Of a DNA stretch of 64,000 nt, positions 28,640 through 38,803 are shown in pieces; position 1 is the stretch's first letter; the number at the start of each line of letters is the position of its first letter. A program made the translations under genes and the position numbers. This stretch comes from Butyrivibrio proteoclasticus P6B7. GTDB lineage: Bacteria > Bacillota > Clostridia > Lachnospirales > Lachnospiraceae. The notes beneath the pieces were generated by a model that was not told the origin of the DNA, made no database searches, and saw nothing but the letters and a program-made list of their open reading frames with translations. The DNA lies in assembly GCF_000622085.1 (NCBI RefSeq), contig NZ_JHWL01000004.1, positions 186,001 through 250,000 of the forward strand. Reading direction: 5' to 3'.

Positions 28640-29575
28640 ATGGCAAACATCAAAGAAAGCGCACTTGAACTTATTGGAGGAACACCACTTCTTAAATTAA
28701 ACGGTTATAGCAAGAAAGCTGGTGTAACTGGAGCAACACTTCTTGCAAAGCTTGAATACCTTAATCCAGCGGGATCGGTTAAGGATAGAGTTGCTCTTAG
28801 CATGATCGAGGATGCAGAGAAGAGCGGAAAGCTTAAGCCAGGAGCAACAATCATCGAGCCTACATCAGGTAACACAGGTATCGGACTTGCAGCAGTTGCA
28901 GCAGCTAAGGGATACAGAGCAATCCTTACACTTCCAGATACAATGAGTGTTGAGAGAAGAAATCTTCTTAAGGCATATGGCGCAGAGATCGTACTTACAG
29001 AAGGCGCTAAGGGAATGAGGGGAGCCATCGCTAAGGCTGAAGAGCTTGAGAAGGAAATCGATGGAGCAATCATTCTTGGACAGTTCGTTAACCCAGCTAA
29101 CCCAGCAGTTCACAAGGCTACAACAGGTCCAGAGATCTGGGAGCAGACAGATGGTAAGGTAGACATCTTCGTAGCAGGTGTTGGTACAGGCGGAACAATC
29201 ACAGGTGTTGGTGAGTACTTAAAAGAGCAGAATCCTAATGTTAAGGTTGTTGCTGTTGAGCCAGCTACAAGCCCAGTTCTTTCAAAGGGTGAAGCAGGAC
29301 CGCACAAGATTCAGGGTATTGGTGCTGGATTCGTTCCAGATACTCTTAATACAAAGGTTTATGATGAAGTAATCGCAATCGATAACGACGATGCATTTGC
29401 AGAGGGTAAGAGATTCGCTATCTCTGAGGGTATCCTTGTTGGTATCTCATCAGGTGCAGCCCTTAAGGCAGCTACTATCCTTGCAGAGCGCGAAGAGAAC
29501 AAGGGTAAGAACATTGTAGTTCTTCTTCCAGATTCAGGAGACAGATACCTTTCAACTCCACTCTTTGCTAACTAA
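28640..29575 (+). CDS. cysK: Cysteine synthase A (O-acetylserine sulfhydrylase)
   Basis: 311 aa from ATG 28640; ATG 28634 is only 2 bases from GGGAGG, so 28640 is the better start. PLP Lys in [11 protein letters not shown], substrate loop [12 protein letters not shown], phosphate-binding [10 protein letters not shown], and the C-terminal SGDRYLST. It makes cysteine from O-acetylserine and sulfide. As the first gene of the sulfur island it would assimilate sulfide released by the downstream C-S enzymes. Confidence 0.95.
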   Translation: MANIKESALELIGGTPLLKLNGYSKKAGVTGATLLAKLEYLNPAGSVKDRVALSMIEDAEKSGKLKPGATIIEPTSGNTGIGLAAVAAAKGYRAILTLPDTMSVERRNLLKAYGAEIVLTEGAKGMRGAIAKAEELEKEIDGAIILGQFVNPANPAVHKATTGPEIWEQTDGKVDIFVAGVGTGGTITGVGEYLKEQNPNVKVVAVEPATSPVLSKGEAGPHKIQGIGAGFVPDTLNTKVYDEVIAIDNDDAFAEGKRFAISEGILVGISSGAALKAATILAEREENKGKNIVVLLPDSGDRYLSTPLFAN

Positions 29576-29824
29576 TTTATAGAGACAAAGCGCTCTGGAC
29601 TTGCCACCAGCTGCGCATAGCTTATTACTCAATATCCATAAATAAAATGCCAAAAAGAGATCGTGTCATATACATGGTTTCCAAAACAAATTTTGCCAAA
29701 ACATTTTTGTTGCTCTGTAGCTCATTTGCTGCGGAGCAATATTCATATTCAAAGGATAGGTGTTGCATCCCTGCCACACATATAAACAGTTATTACGCCT
29801 AATACTCAAGAATAAGGAGACACC

Positions 29825-31000
29825 ATGGGAAAGTACAATTTTGATGAAATAGTAGAGCGAAGAAATACCTCATGTCTTAAATACGACTTTGGACTTAAGA
29901 GAAAGGGCCGTGACGACCTTCTGCCACTTTGGGTTGCAGACATGGACTTTAGGCTCCCTGACGCGGTTCTTGATGATATTAAGGAAAGGGTGGATCACGG
30001 AATCTTTGGCTATACAGATCCTGATGAGAAGTACTTTGACGCAGTTAAGACCTGGTTTAGGGAAAGACATGGCTTTGAGCCTGAAAGCGACTGGATCACA
30101 GTTGAGCCAGGCGTTGTCTATTCAATTGCCGTTGCGGTAAAGGCCTTTTCAGAAGAGGGGGACAGCGTTCTGATCCAGAACCCTGTATATTACCCATTTG
30201 CAGAGACCATCCGTCTTAACAAGAGGAAGGTTGTCAGCAACGACCTGGTCTACAGGGACGGCCACTACGAGATTGACTTCGATGATTTCGAGAAGAAGAT
30301 CGTGGATAACCAGGTTAAGCTCTTTTTGCTCTGTAGTCCCCATAATCCCGTAGGAAGAGTCTGGACAGAAAAAGAGCTAACGAAAATTGCGGACATTTGT
30401 CTTAAGCATAACGTCTATGTCTTTGCAGATGAGATTCACTCTGACTTTGTGTACAGGGGCTTTAAGCATACCTCCTTCATCACCCTTGGGGGTAAGTACA
30501 AGGAGAAGCTGATCCTTGGCACAGCTCCAAGTAAGATCTTTAATCTGGCTGGCCTTCAGCTTGCCAATATCATTATTCCTAATAAGGACACCAGGGATAA
30601 ATTCAGATTCCAGAATGATGCCTCAGGCTACAGTCAGCCTAATGCTCTTGGCCTTGTGGCTGCAAGGAGCGTCTACACTAAGGGAGGAGAATGGCTTGAT
30701 GAGTTAAAAGAGTACCTGGAGGGGAACCTTAACTTTGTCAGAGACTATCTAAAGGAAAAGCTTCCTGAAATAAAGCTCATAGAACCTGAAGGAACATATC
30801 TAATATGGCTTGATTTTAGTGCTGTCACAGATAATCACAAGGAGCTTGAGGATATTATTGTAAACCAGGCAAAGCTCTGGCTTGACCCAGGCATTATCTT
30901 TGGCAGAGAGTCTGCACTCTTTGAAAGAATCAACATTGCAGCTCCAAGGAGCATAATAAAGCAGGCCCTGGACCAGCTCTATAGCGCTTTACATAAATAA
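29825..31000 (+). CDS. MalY/PatB-type pyridoxal-phosphate C-S lyase
   Basis: 391 aa. Fold-type I aminotransferase-like: family start YNFDEIVERRNTSCLKYD, PLWVADMDF, GYTDPDEKYFDAV, NPVYYPF, CSPHNPVGRVW, DEIHSDFVY, PLP Lys in TAPSKIFNLAGLQ, and NIAAPR at the end. MalY/PatB enzymes beta-eliminate cystathionine, cysteine or S-alkylcysteines to thiol or sulfide, pyruvate and ammonia. Its place in the sulfur island supports a C-S lyase role over transamination. The 250-base gap upstream holds nothing I recognise. Confidence 0.88.
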   Translation: MGKYNFDEIVERRNTSCLKYDFGLKRKGRDDLLPLWVADMDFRLPDAVLDDIKERVDHGIFGYTDPDEKYFDAVKTWFRERHGFEPESDWITVEPGVVYSIAVAVKAFSEEGDSVLIQNPVYYPFAETIRLNKRKVVSNDLVYRDGHYEIDFDDFEKKIVDNQVKLFLLCSPHNPVGRVWTEKELTKIADICLKHNVYVFADEIHSDFVYRGFKHTSFITLGGKYKEKLILGTAPSKIFNLAGLQLANIIIPNKDTRDKFRFQNDASGYSQPNALGLVAARSVYTKGGEWLDELKEYLEGNLNFVRDYLKEKLPEIKLIEPEGTYLIWLDFSAVTDNHKELEDIIVNQAKLWLDPGIIFGRESALFERINIAAPRSIIKQALDQLYSALHK

Positions 31001-31104
31001 GAGCATAAATAATTCGTATCGATGACTATAAGTTTTCCTTAATTGCGCGTAGCCTCCAGCCCTAGTAATATCAATAAAAACAAGCAGGCAGGAGGGTAGG
31101 AGAA

Positions 31105-31257
31105 ATGGCAAACACACAGGAAGATAGAGATGAATTACTACGTATATGGGAAAAGATCAAAGAACAGGTTGAGGGTCTTAAATATGGCAGTGTAAACATC
31201 ATAGTTCATGATGGCAGAATCACACAGGTTGAGACAAACTCTAAATTAAGGTTTTAA
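31105..31257 (+). CDS. YezD-like small protein (DUF2292)
   Basis: 50 aa, starting ATG 31105 after GGAGGGTAGGAG. Sequence features: a helix (RDELLRIWEKIKEQVEGL) then LKYGSVNIIVHDGRITQVE and a basic end (KLRF). This is the pattern of the YezD/DUF2292 family, short proteins that often sit in sulfur-assimilation operons. The function is unknown. It lies 12 bases before the NifB-like gene. Confidence 0.8.
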   Translation: MANTQEDRDELLRIWEKIKEQVEGLKYGSVNIIVHDGRITQVETNSKLRF

Positions 31258-31269
31258 GGGGGAAAAGAC

Positions 31270-32142
31270 ATGGCTAGATCATTTGAAGAACTTGAAAAGA
31301 ATCACCCCTGCTTTGGAGGATGCAAATTCAATGCCGGAAGAATACATTTACCGGTAAGCCCTGGTTGTAACATAGCCTGCAGGTTCTGCGACAGATCAGT
31401 TAATGACGTGGAGCAAAGACCTGGTGTTACCAGTAAAGTAATCTCACCTGATGAGGCTAGTTCTTTTATCTCAAGAGCGGTGGAGCTGGTGCCATCCATA
31501 AAGGTAGCGGGAATTGCAGGACCTGGAGATACGCTGGCAACGGACTATGCTATAGACACCTTTCATAAGATAGGAAAGACCCATCCAGACCTTCTTAAGT
31601 GCATGAGCACCAATGGACTTCTTCTTAATGAGAGAGTAGATGAACTTATAGAGGTTGGAATCGATACCCTGACAGTCACGGTTAATGCGGTGGATCCAGA
31701 GATTGAGGCTAGGCTTAACGACTACATCATCTACCACGGTAAGAAGATTGAGGGCGTAGAGGGAGCTAAGATCCTTATTGAGAATCAGCTTAAGGGAATT
31801 AAGAAGGCTGCTGATACAGGAATCACCCTTAAGATCAACACAGTTCTGGTACCTGGTATCAACGATCACCACATCGGAACCATAGCTAAGACTGTAAGCG
31901 AGCTGGGAGCTATCATCTACAACATCATTCCTTTGATACCACAGCATAAGTTAAAAGATATACCAAAGCCCACCTGTGAGCAGATTGAGGATGCCAGGGA
32001 AGAGGCGGAGAAGTATATCAAGGTATTTAGACACTGTGCACACTGCAGAGCGGATGCGGTGGGAGTTCCAGGAATATCTGAGTACAGCAAGCTGGTGTAT
32101 CAGAACAGGCTCAATGTGAGAAATACCTTTTCTCATGGCTAA
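31270..32142 (+). CDS. nifB: NifB-like radical SAM protein (no NifX domain)
   Basis: 290 aa. Radical-SAM motif C33-xxx-C37-xx-C40 in PGCNIACRFCDR, preceded by NHPCF (C14) and ARIHLPV-like GRIHLPVSP. Further NifB blocks: RPGVTSKVISP, GIAGPGDTLA, STNGLLL, TVTVNAVDPEI and the C-terminal RHCAHCRADAVG (C256, C259). These cysteines match those NifB uses for its SAM cluster and for the clusters it fuses. By family it makes the carbide-centred [8Fe-9S-C] NifB-co, the core of nitrogenase cofactors. The C-terminal NifX domain found in many NifBs is absent; a separate NifX-like gene follows 56 bases later. Confidence 0.9.
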   Translation: MARSFEELEKNHPCFGGCKFNAGRIHLPVSPGCNIACRFCDRSVNDVEQRPGVTSKVISPDEASSFISRAVELVPSIKVAGIAGPGDTLATDYAIDTFHKIGKTHPDLLKCMSTNGLLLNERVDELIEVGIDTLTVTVNAVDPEIEARLNDYIIYHGKKIEGVEGAKILIENQLKGIKKAADTGITLKINTVLVPGINDHHIGTIAKTVSELGAIIYNIIPLIPQHKLKDIPKPTCEQIEDAREEAEKYIKVFRHCAHCRADAVGVPGISEYSKLVYQNRLNVRNTFSHG

Positions 32143-32198
32143 TGTGTGGATTATTCAATCTGCGACATGGATCATTGTTATTAAATGAGGAGAACCGG

Positions 32199-32558
32199 AT
32201 GTACAGAGTCGCAATGGCATCCACCGACAACAGGCACGTGGATCAGCATTTTGGAAGGGCTGAAAGCTTTCTTATTGTTGATGTGGATGATGAGGGAAAT
32301 TATGAAGAAATCGAACAACGTTTTGTAACGCCCATCTGTGGCGGCGGCCACCATGATCAGAGTGCTCTCAAAAGAGGAGTTGAGGCACTTCTTGATTGCA
32401 ACATAGTGGTGGCAGCCAAGATTGGCCCTGGGGCCTGCAACGAGCTTCTAGAACACAACCTAAATCCCTTTGAATTTACCGGGGAAGTTGGAGATGTGCT
32501 TGAGAGATTAGATAAATACCTTAAACTCTTGGAGGAGATGAATAATTATGGATTGTAG
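32199..32558 (+). CDS. NifX-like cofactor-binding protein 1
   Basis: 119 aa from ATG 32199 behind GAGGAG. Pattern of the dinitrogenase iron-molybdenum cofactor family: MYRVAMASTDNRHVDQHFGRAESFLIVDV, a His-rich turn CGGGHHDQ, then a strand/helix part with AAKIGPGACNELLEHNLNPFEF. It probably carries or hands over NifB-co in place of the missing fused domain. The next gene overlaps its 3' end by 11 bases. Confidence 0.85.
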   Translation: MYRVAMASTDNRHVDQHFGRAESFLIVDVDDEGNYEEIEQRFVTPICGGGHHDQSALKRGVEALLDCNIVVAAKIGPGACNELLEHNLNPFEFTGEVGDVLERLDKYLKLLEEMNNYGL

Positions 32559-33741
32559 CGGTTGTAACAAGTGTACAGAAGTAAACTGCAGCATAGACAC
32601 CAAGTGTCAGCAGCTGGATAGAAGTCTTATGGATAAGTGGGGAGCCATCAGCTTTCCGATTTATCAGACGGCCACCTTTGCCCACGATGGCTTTGGGGGA
32701 AGCACGGGTTATGACTATACACGAATGCAGAATCCAACGAGGCAGCAGCTTGAATCGATAGTTGCATACCTTGAAAATGGTAAGGATGCGCTGGCTTTTT
32801 CAAGCGGAATGGCAGCAATAGCAACAGTGATGGAGCTCTTTTCACCAGGAGACCACTTCATTGTGGATGAGGATCTCTACGGGGGTAGCATTAGATTATT
32901 TAACGAGATCAGTAAAAAGAATGGTCTCGAATATACAGCAATAAGCCTTAGTACTGAGGATATAACACCATATATTAAGCCTAATACTAAGGCAGTTTAC
33001 CTGGAAACACCAACAAACCCTATGATGAATGTCACAGACATAGAAAAGCTTTCACAGGTAACTAAGGAAAAGGAAATTCTTCTTATAGTAGATAACACCT
33101 TCCTTTCACCTTATTTCCAGAATCCACTGGACCTTGGGGCAGACGTAGTAATCCATTCAGGAACCAAGTTCCTGGGAGGTCACCACGATACCATAGGAGG
33201 TTTTGTGGTGGTTAAGGACGAAGTGCTTGATGAAAGGCTCCGCTTTATCTATAAGACAACAGGAGCAGGTCTTTCACCCTTTGACAGCTGGTTAATACTT
33301 AGAGGTATCAGAACCCTGGCAGTAAGGCTTGACAGAGCTCAGGAAAATGCCCTTAAACTGGCCAACTACCTTAAGAGACAAAAGCATGTCACAAAGGTTA
33401 TTTACCCGGGGCTTCCTGATCATCCAGGGTATGAGATCATGAAAAAGCAGGCCAGGGGCTTTGGAGCAATGCTTACATTTGAAGTGGATTCAGAGGAATT
33501 TGCAAAGAGCATCCTTAACAATGTACAACTTATCTACTTTGCAGAAAGCCTTGGAGGAACAGAGACTCTTATTACATATCCTATAACCCAGACCCACGCA
33601 GATGTGCCTAAAGAGCAGCTTGAAAGAAACGGTATTACAGGAAGGCTCCTTCGCTTATCAGTGGGACTTGAGGGCATTGCAGATCTTATCTGCGAGTTTA
33701 ACAGAGTCTTTGCCATCGCAGACAAAGAGCTATCTAGATAA
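32548..33741 (+). CDS. Cys/Met-metabolism PLP enzyme 1 with Cys-rich N-terminus
   Basis: 397 aa. A short extension has cysteines at 3, 6, 9, 14 and 20 (MDCSGCNKCTEVNC..), which looks like a metal or Fe-S site and is not part of the usual fold. The rest is the MetB/MetC/MGL family: YDYTRMQNPTR (phosphate-binding Tyr/Arg), DLYGGSIRLF, VDNTFLSPYFQNPLDLGADVV and the PLP Lys in HSGTKFLGGHHD. Family members do gamma- or beta-elimination or gamma-replacement at C-S bonds (cystathionine, methionine, O-acetylhomoserine). Which of these cannot be settled by eye. Overlaps the NifX-like gene. Confidence 0.87.
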   Translation: MDCSGCNKCTEVNCSIDTKCQQLDRSLMDKWGAISFPIYQTATFAHDGFGGSTGYDYTRMQNPTRQQLESIVAYLENGKDALAFSSGMAAIATVMELFSPGDHFIVDEDLYGGSIRLFNEISKKNGLEYTAISLSTEDITPYIKPNTKAVYLETPTNPMMNVTDIEKLSQVTKEKEILLIVDNTFLSPYFQNPLDLGADVVIHSGTKFLGGHHDTIGGFVVVKDEVLDERLRFIYKTTGAGLSPFDSWLILRGIRTLAVRLDRAQENALKLANYLKRQKHVTKVIYPGLPDHPGYEIMKKQARGFGAMLTFEVDSEEFAKSILNNVQLIYFAESLGGTETLITYPITQTHADVPKEQLERNGITGRLLRLSVGLEGIADLICEFNRVFAIADKELSR

Positions 33742-33789
33742 ATTGAAGGGTAAAGAAATACTTATACCCAGCAATAAGCAATACTTTAT

Positions 33790-33817
33790 TTTACTAAAGT
33801 GAAGGTTATGCTAGAAT
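33790..33817 (+). promoter_or_regulatory. Candidate promoter of the nifH-like operon
   Basis: TTTACT at 33790-33795, 16 bases, TAGAAT at 33812-33817 with an upstream TGC (TGCTAGAAT), as before cysK. It would give a leader that runs through the hairpin at 33856-33907. Confidence 0.4.
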
Positions 33818-33834
33818 TCACATAAGTTAAATAA

Positions 33835-34824
<990 letters not shown>

Positions 34825-34841
34825 GAAAGGCGGAGATAATT

Positions 34842-36287
34842 ATGACGCAGCTTAACACAGAAGTAGAAGTAAGAGACAGGAGACTTAAATCCATACTGTC
34901 ATTTAGCGGAAAGGCCAGTGAGCTTCAGGAGTTTTCAAGACAATTAAAAGCCCCTGATAAGGCAAGAACCTTTACCCAGTGCGGAGATTGTGCTCAGATG
35001 TGCGCAGCGACCATCTGCTATCACGTAAGAGGAGCCGCAGTTGTGGTACATGCCCCAATGGGATGCTTTGCTACAACTCCTTCAACACAGGAAGCAATCA
35101 ACAACTCAGCTAAGTCTAGAAAGGTTAAGCCCTTCAATACACAGCTTATTTGCAGCAATATATCAGAAAAAGAGACAATTTACGGCGGACTTAAAAAGCT
35201 ACGAGAAGCCATCGACGAAGCACAGAACCGCTTCCATCCAACAGCTATCTTCATCCAGTCCTCCTGTGCAGCAGGAATCGTAGGTGATGACATCGAGTCA
35301 GTAGCAGATGAAAAGCAGGAAGAACTTGGAATCCCCATTGTTCCTGTATACTGCGAGGGCTTTAAGTCCAAGATCTGGTCATCAGGTTTTGATGCAGGCT
35401 ACCATGGCATTCTTAAGAGAATAGTTAAAAAGCCAGAGAAGAAGCAAGAGGACCTTGTAAACATTTTCAACTTCCTTGGAACAGATACGTTCACACCAAT
35501 CCTTAAAAAAATCGGTCTTAGACCAAACTATCTGGTACCTCTTGCAGATGTTGATACTATCTCAAGGATGACCGAAGCAGCCTGCTCAACACATATATGT
35601 GAAACCCTTGGAACCTATATCACAGATGTCCTTGAAAAGGAATACGGTGTACCTAAGGTTCACGCACCTGCACCATACGGAATCAAGTGGACTGATGCCT
35701 GGTACAGAGAACTGGCTAAGATCACTGGTAAATCAGACATCGTAGAGAACGTGATCAAATCAGAACACGAAAGAATACAGCCAGAGCTTGAGAAGTTAAG
35801 AGAAGAGCTTAAGGGCATAAAGGTTTATATCTACGCAGGAGATTCCTACGCTCACAACATGGGCAGCATTATGGCAGACCTTGGAGTTGAGATAGTAGGT
35901 ATCACAACACTTCATCATGATATGAGGACAGACGGCGAAACCATAGATCATTCAACACTTCAGGAGATGATCAATGTAGCCGGCGATATAGATAAATTCA
36001 CAGTCTGCAACAAGCAGCCTTACGAGATCATCAAGGTCCTTAAGGACACCAACCCAGACGTGATCATCGCCCGTCATATGAATATGACAATCCTTGCAGG
36101 TAAGCTTGGAATCCCAAGTCTTCTTGAAGGTGAGATCAACATCTCAGCAGGCTACGATGGAATCCTTATCATGGGCAGAAGAATAAGAGACATTGTAAAG
36201 GCAAAGGGACTTCTTTCAACTCTTAAGGAGTACAACCAGTTCCCTTATACCCAGAAGTGGTTAGAAGATGAAAGACTATACATTTAA
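34842..36287 (+). CDS. NifD-like catalytic alpha subunit
   Basis: 481 aa. The P-cluster-type cysteines correspond by spacing to NifD C62, C88 and C154: C50 or C54 (CGDCAQMC), C75 (HAPMGCF) and C142 (QSSCAAGIVGDD). C253 in CSTHICETLGTYI lines up with cofactor ligand C275 (the following ITDVLEKEYGVP matches the NifD EKYGIP block). The region equivalent to FeMo-co ligand H442 (before GYDGILIMG) has no His by my hand alignment. So it likely binds an Fe-S cofactor in a changed pocket. Seventeen bases from nifH. Distinct from NifE, which is not encoded nearby. Confidence 0.88.
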   Translation: MTQLNTEVEVRDRRLKSILSFSGKASELQEFSRQLKAPDKARTFTQCGDCAQMCAATICYHVRGAAVVVHAPMGCFATTPSTQEAINNSAKSRKVKPFNTQLICSNISEKETIYGGLKKLREAIDEAQNRFHPTAIFIQSSCAAGIVGDDIESVADEKQEELGIPIVPVYCEGFKSKIWSSGFDAGYHGILKRIVKKPEKKQEDLVNIFNFLGTDTFTPILKKIGLRPNYLVPLADVDTISRMTEAACSTHICETLGTYITDVLEKEYGVPKVHAPAPYGIKWTDAWYRELAKITGKSDIVENVIKSEHERIQPELEKLREELKGIKVYIYAGDSYAHNMGSIMADLGVEIVGITTLHHDMRTDGETIDHSTLQEMINVAGDIDKFTVCNKQPYEIIKVLKDTNPDVIIARHMNMTILAGKLGIPSLLEGEINISAGYDGILIMGRRIRDIVKAKGLLSTLKEYNQFPYTQKWLEDERLYI

Positions 36288-36303
36288 CTAAGGTGGTAGA
36301 GAT

Positions 36304-37677
36304 ATGAGTCAGATAATACAGTCAGCCAGATTTTCATGTGCTCTTGGAGCTCAGCAGAGCATACTTGGCATTCCAAGAGTAGTTCCGATCATACATGCAG
36401 GCCCAGGCTGCAGCGCAAGACAGTTCCAGTTCCTGGGAGGCGGAGCCGCTTATCAGGGTGAGGGCTACTGCGGCGGAGGTCAGATCCCCAGCACCAATTC
36501 ATCCCAGAGCGAGGTTGTATTTGGAGGTGAAAAGAAACTTGCAACCCTGATAGATTCCACACTGGACATTATGGATGGTGACCTTTACGTGGTACTTGCT
36601 GGATGTACAGCTGGAATCGTCGGTGATGACGTGGCCCAGGTTGCATCAGATCATTCAACTAAGGATAAAAAGGTTATCGGTGTTGATACAGCAGGATTCA
36701 GGGGCAACAACTACAAGGGTCACAACCTTGTGGTGGAGGGCATCATCGAACAGTTCGTTGGAGATGTAGATGATGAGCCTGAAGTAGAAAAGGGGCTTGT
36801 AAATGTCTTTTCAGTAATACCTTACCAGAACGTTAACTGGAGAGGTGATCTGGAGGAAATAAAGAGAATCCTTGAAGGCATCGGCCTTAAGGTCAATATC
36901 CTCTTTGGATATGGCTCAAGAGGAGCTTCTGAGTGGAAGAAGATTCCTAATGCAGAACTTAACATAGTTCTTTCTCCATGGGTTGGTCTTGGAGCAGCTA
37001 AGCTGGCCCAGAGGAAATACGAAACTCCATACCTTCACGAGCCGGTACTTCCAGTAGGACTTAAGGCAACCAGTGCATTCCTTAGAAGAGTGGGAAAAGA
37101 GCTATCTCTTGATAGTGACAGAGTGAATGCCTTCATCAAGAAGGAAGAGGATAGATACAAGAAGTACTTCGTATCAATTGGAGATCTTTTTTCAGATCTT
37201 GCCGCTTACCTTCCATACGATGCCTACGTTTCAGGAGATGACATCTACGGACTTGGCAGTATAAGCTTCCTTGAAAATGAGCTGGGAATAAATGTGGTTA
37301 AGTTTTATGACACGTCAGATCCAGGAAAGCTTTCTCAGAAGATTGTTAACGAAGCCCTTGAAAATATCAAGGAAGGTCTTTCTGAAAAGACTGTATTCGA
37401 GGCAGATGGAGCAATCATCAAAAATAAGATTAAAGATGAGATAAAGGAAAGACACAACAAAGCTCTGATCCTGGGATCAAGCTGGGAAAAAGGAATTGCG
37501 GCAGAGACCGACAGTATTCTTATTTACCAGAATAACCCAGTGGTAGACACAGTGGTGGTTAACAGAACCTATGTGGGCTATAACGGTGGACTAAGGCTTA
37601 TCGAGGATATCTATTCAGGCCTGTTCAACAAGGGTGTTATCACCAACACAACCCACGGAGAAGACGACAAAATCTAA
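36304..37677 (+). CDS. NifK-like beta subunit
   Basis: 457 aa. C12 (FSCALGAQ), C36 (HAGPGCSARQF) and C101 (LAGCTAGIVGDD) match NifK P-cluster ligands C70, C95 and C153. C56 lies in GYCGGGQIPSTNSSQSEVVFGG, the block equivalent to NifK VSCVSDSMTEDAAVFGG. The long NifK N-terminal extension is missing, as in other nitrogenase-like proteins. It ends in a NRTYVGYNGGLRLIEDIY block. It should pair with the NifD-like protein as an alpha2-beta2 complex with a P-cluster. Confidence 0.88.
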   Translation: MSQIIQSARFSCALGAQQSILGIPRVVPIIHAGPGCSARQFQFLGGGAAYQGEGYCGGGQIPSTNSSQSEVVFGGEKKLATLIDSTLDIMDGDLYVVLAGCTAGIVGDDVAQVASDHSTKDKKVIGVDTAGFRGNNYKGHNLVVEGIIEQFVGDVDDEPEVEKGLVNVFSVIPYQNVNWRGDLEEIKRILEGIGLKVNILFGYGSRGASEWKKIPNAELNIVLSPWVGLGAAKLAQRKYETPYLHEPVLPVGLKATSAFLRRVGKELSLDSDRVNAFIKKEEDRYKKYFVSIGDLFSDLAAYLPYDAYVSGDDIYGLGSISFLENELGINVVKFYDTSDPGKLSQKIVNEALENIKEGLSEKTVFEADGAIIKNKIKDEIKERHNKALILGSSWEKGIAAETDSILIYQNNPVVDTVVVNRTYVGYNGGLRLIEDIYSGLFNKGVITNTTHGEDDKI

Positions 37678-37688
37678 AGGAGGCATAT

Positions 37689-38057
37689 ATGGCAGAAGCG
37701 GTTAAGGCAGCAATAGCATTTGATAATTTTGATAAACCCTTTGTCAGATTCGGCAAGATGGACCACGTAAGGGTCTACGAGATCGAACCAGACGAGATCA
37801 TAGAAAAAGAGCTGCTGGATATCCCTGATGCTTCTCTTTTTAAGACCACAGAGGGAAACGGATGTCCTGGAAAGAACGAGCCCTTCTTAAATGAGGTGGC
37901 AGCTCTTTTAACAGGTTGCAAGTTCCTGATTGTGGGAGAGACTGGAGGACAGCCGGGAAGAGTTCTTCTAAGATATGGCATAAACGTCCTTGAACAGCAG
38001 GGAGAAGTAGCAGAGGTCCTTGGCCGCCTTCAGGCATATTTGGAGAAAAGCAAATGA
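37689..38057 (+). CDS. NifX-like cofactor-binding protein 2
   Basis: 122 aa, ATG five bases after AAAGGAGG. Weaker NifX/NafY-type pattern: VKAAIAFDNFDKPFVRFGKMDHVRVYEIE, then a Cys in GNGCPGKNEPF and GETGGQPGRVLLRYGINV. It sits directly behind nifK and overlaps the permease gene by 4 bases (ATGA), so translation is coupled. Likely a cofactor carrier or apo-enzyme chaperone, as NafY/NifX are in nitrogen fixers; inferred. Confidence 0.72.
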   Translation: MAEAVKAAIAFDNFDKPFVRFGKMDHVRVYEIEPDEIIEKELLDIPDASLFKTTEGNGCPGKNEPFLNEVAALLTGCKFLIVGETGGQPGRVLLRYGINVLEQQGEVAEVLGRLQAYLEKSK

Positions 38058-38794
38058 AAAAAATAGAACTTGAATGGGTGTTTTACTTCATAAAAGAATC
38101 GCTTCCATACCTGTCAGTTACTGCCCAGTACGTTTTCTTTTCTCTGATCTTTGGAACAGTGATCGGGTCGGTTATTGCAAAGGCCAAGATGAGCAAAAGC
38201 AAAATCGCCAATTTCCTGGCGTCCTTCTACATAACTATTGTCAGATGTACACCATCAATTGTGCTTTTGTTTCTTGTTTATTTTGGAGTACCGGCGCTAC
38301 TGCGGGATACAAGCTTTGGAGCGTGGCTTAACACTTTGCCCACCATCATTTTTGTTATCGTGACCTATTCCATTTTCATAGGAGCCTCCATATCAGAGGT
38401 GATAAGGGGAGCCTTCCAGGTTGTGAGCAAGGGACAAAGGGAAGCAGGCCTGGCAGTTGGAATGAACGAGTTTCAGACCTTTGCAAGTATTATCCTGCCT
38501 CAGATGGTAAAGGCAGCAATTCCAAATATAGGTAACACCATAATATTCCTGTTTAAGGAAGGTGCTCTTGCCTACACAATAGGTCTTCACGACGTTCTTG
38601 GAAGAGCCTACTTTATGTCAGGAAGAACCATGAATGTACATGCGCTTTCAATGTATGTGGCACTGACTTTGATCTATTGGCCAATATCACTGCTTCTTGA
38701 AAAGCTCTTTAAGACTATTAGCGAGAAGATGCAGTACGTACATGTTGAAACGGTAAAAGAAACAGAATTAGCAAAGGAAGTTAAAGCAGCATAG
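38054..38794 (+). CDS. ABC importer permease 1 (polar amino acid type, HisM-like)
   Basis: 246 aa, about five membrane segments. TVRCTPS-like VRCTPSIVLLF and the EAA loop (EVIRGAFQVVSKGQREAGLAVGM) are typical of the amino acid PAAT group. Overlaps the second NifX-like gene, tying this importer to the nitrogenase-like operon. Confidence 0.92.
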   Translation: MKKIELEWVFYFIKESLPYLSVTAQYVFFSLIFGTVIGSVIAKAKMSKSKIANFLASFYITIVRCTPSIVLLFLVYFGVPALLRDTSFGAWLNTLPTIIFVIVTYSIFIGASISEVIRGAFQVVSKGQREAGLAVGMNEFQTFASIILPQMVKAAIPNIGNTIIFLFKEGALAYTIGLHDVLGRAYFMSGRTMNVHALSMYVALTLIYWPISLLLEKLFKTISEKMQYVHVETVKETELAKEVKAA

Positions 38795-38803
38795 GAGAGA
38801 ACA

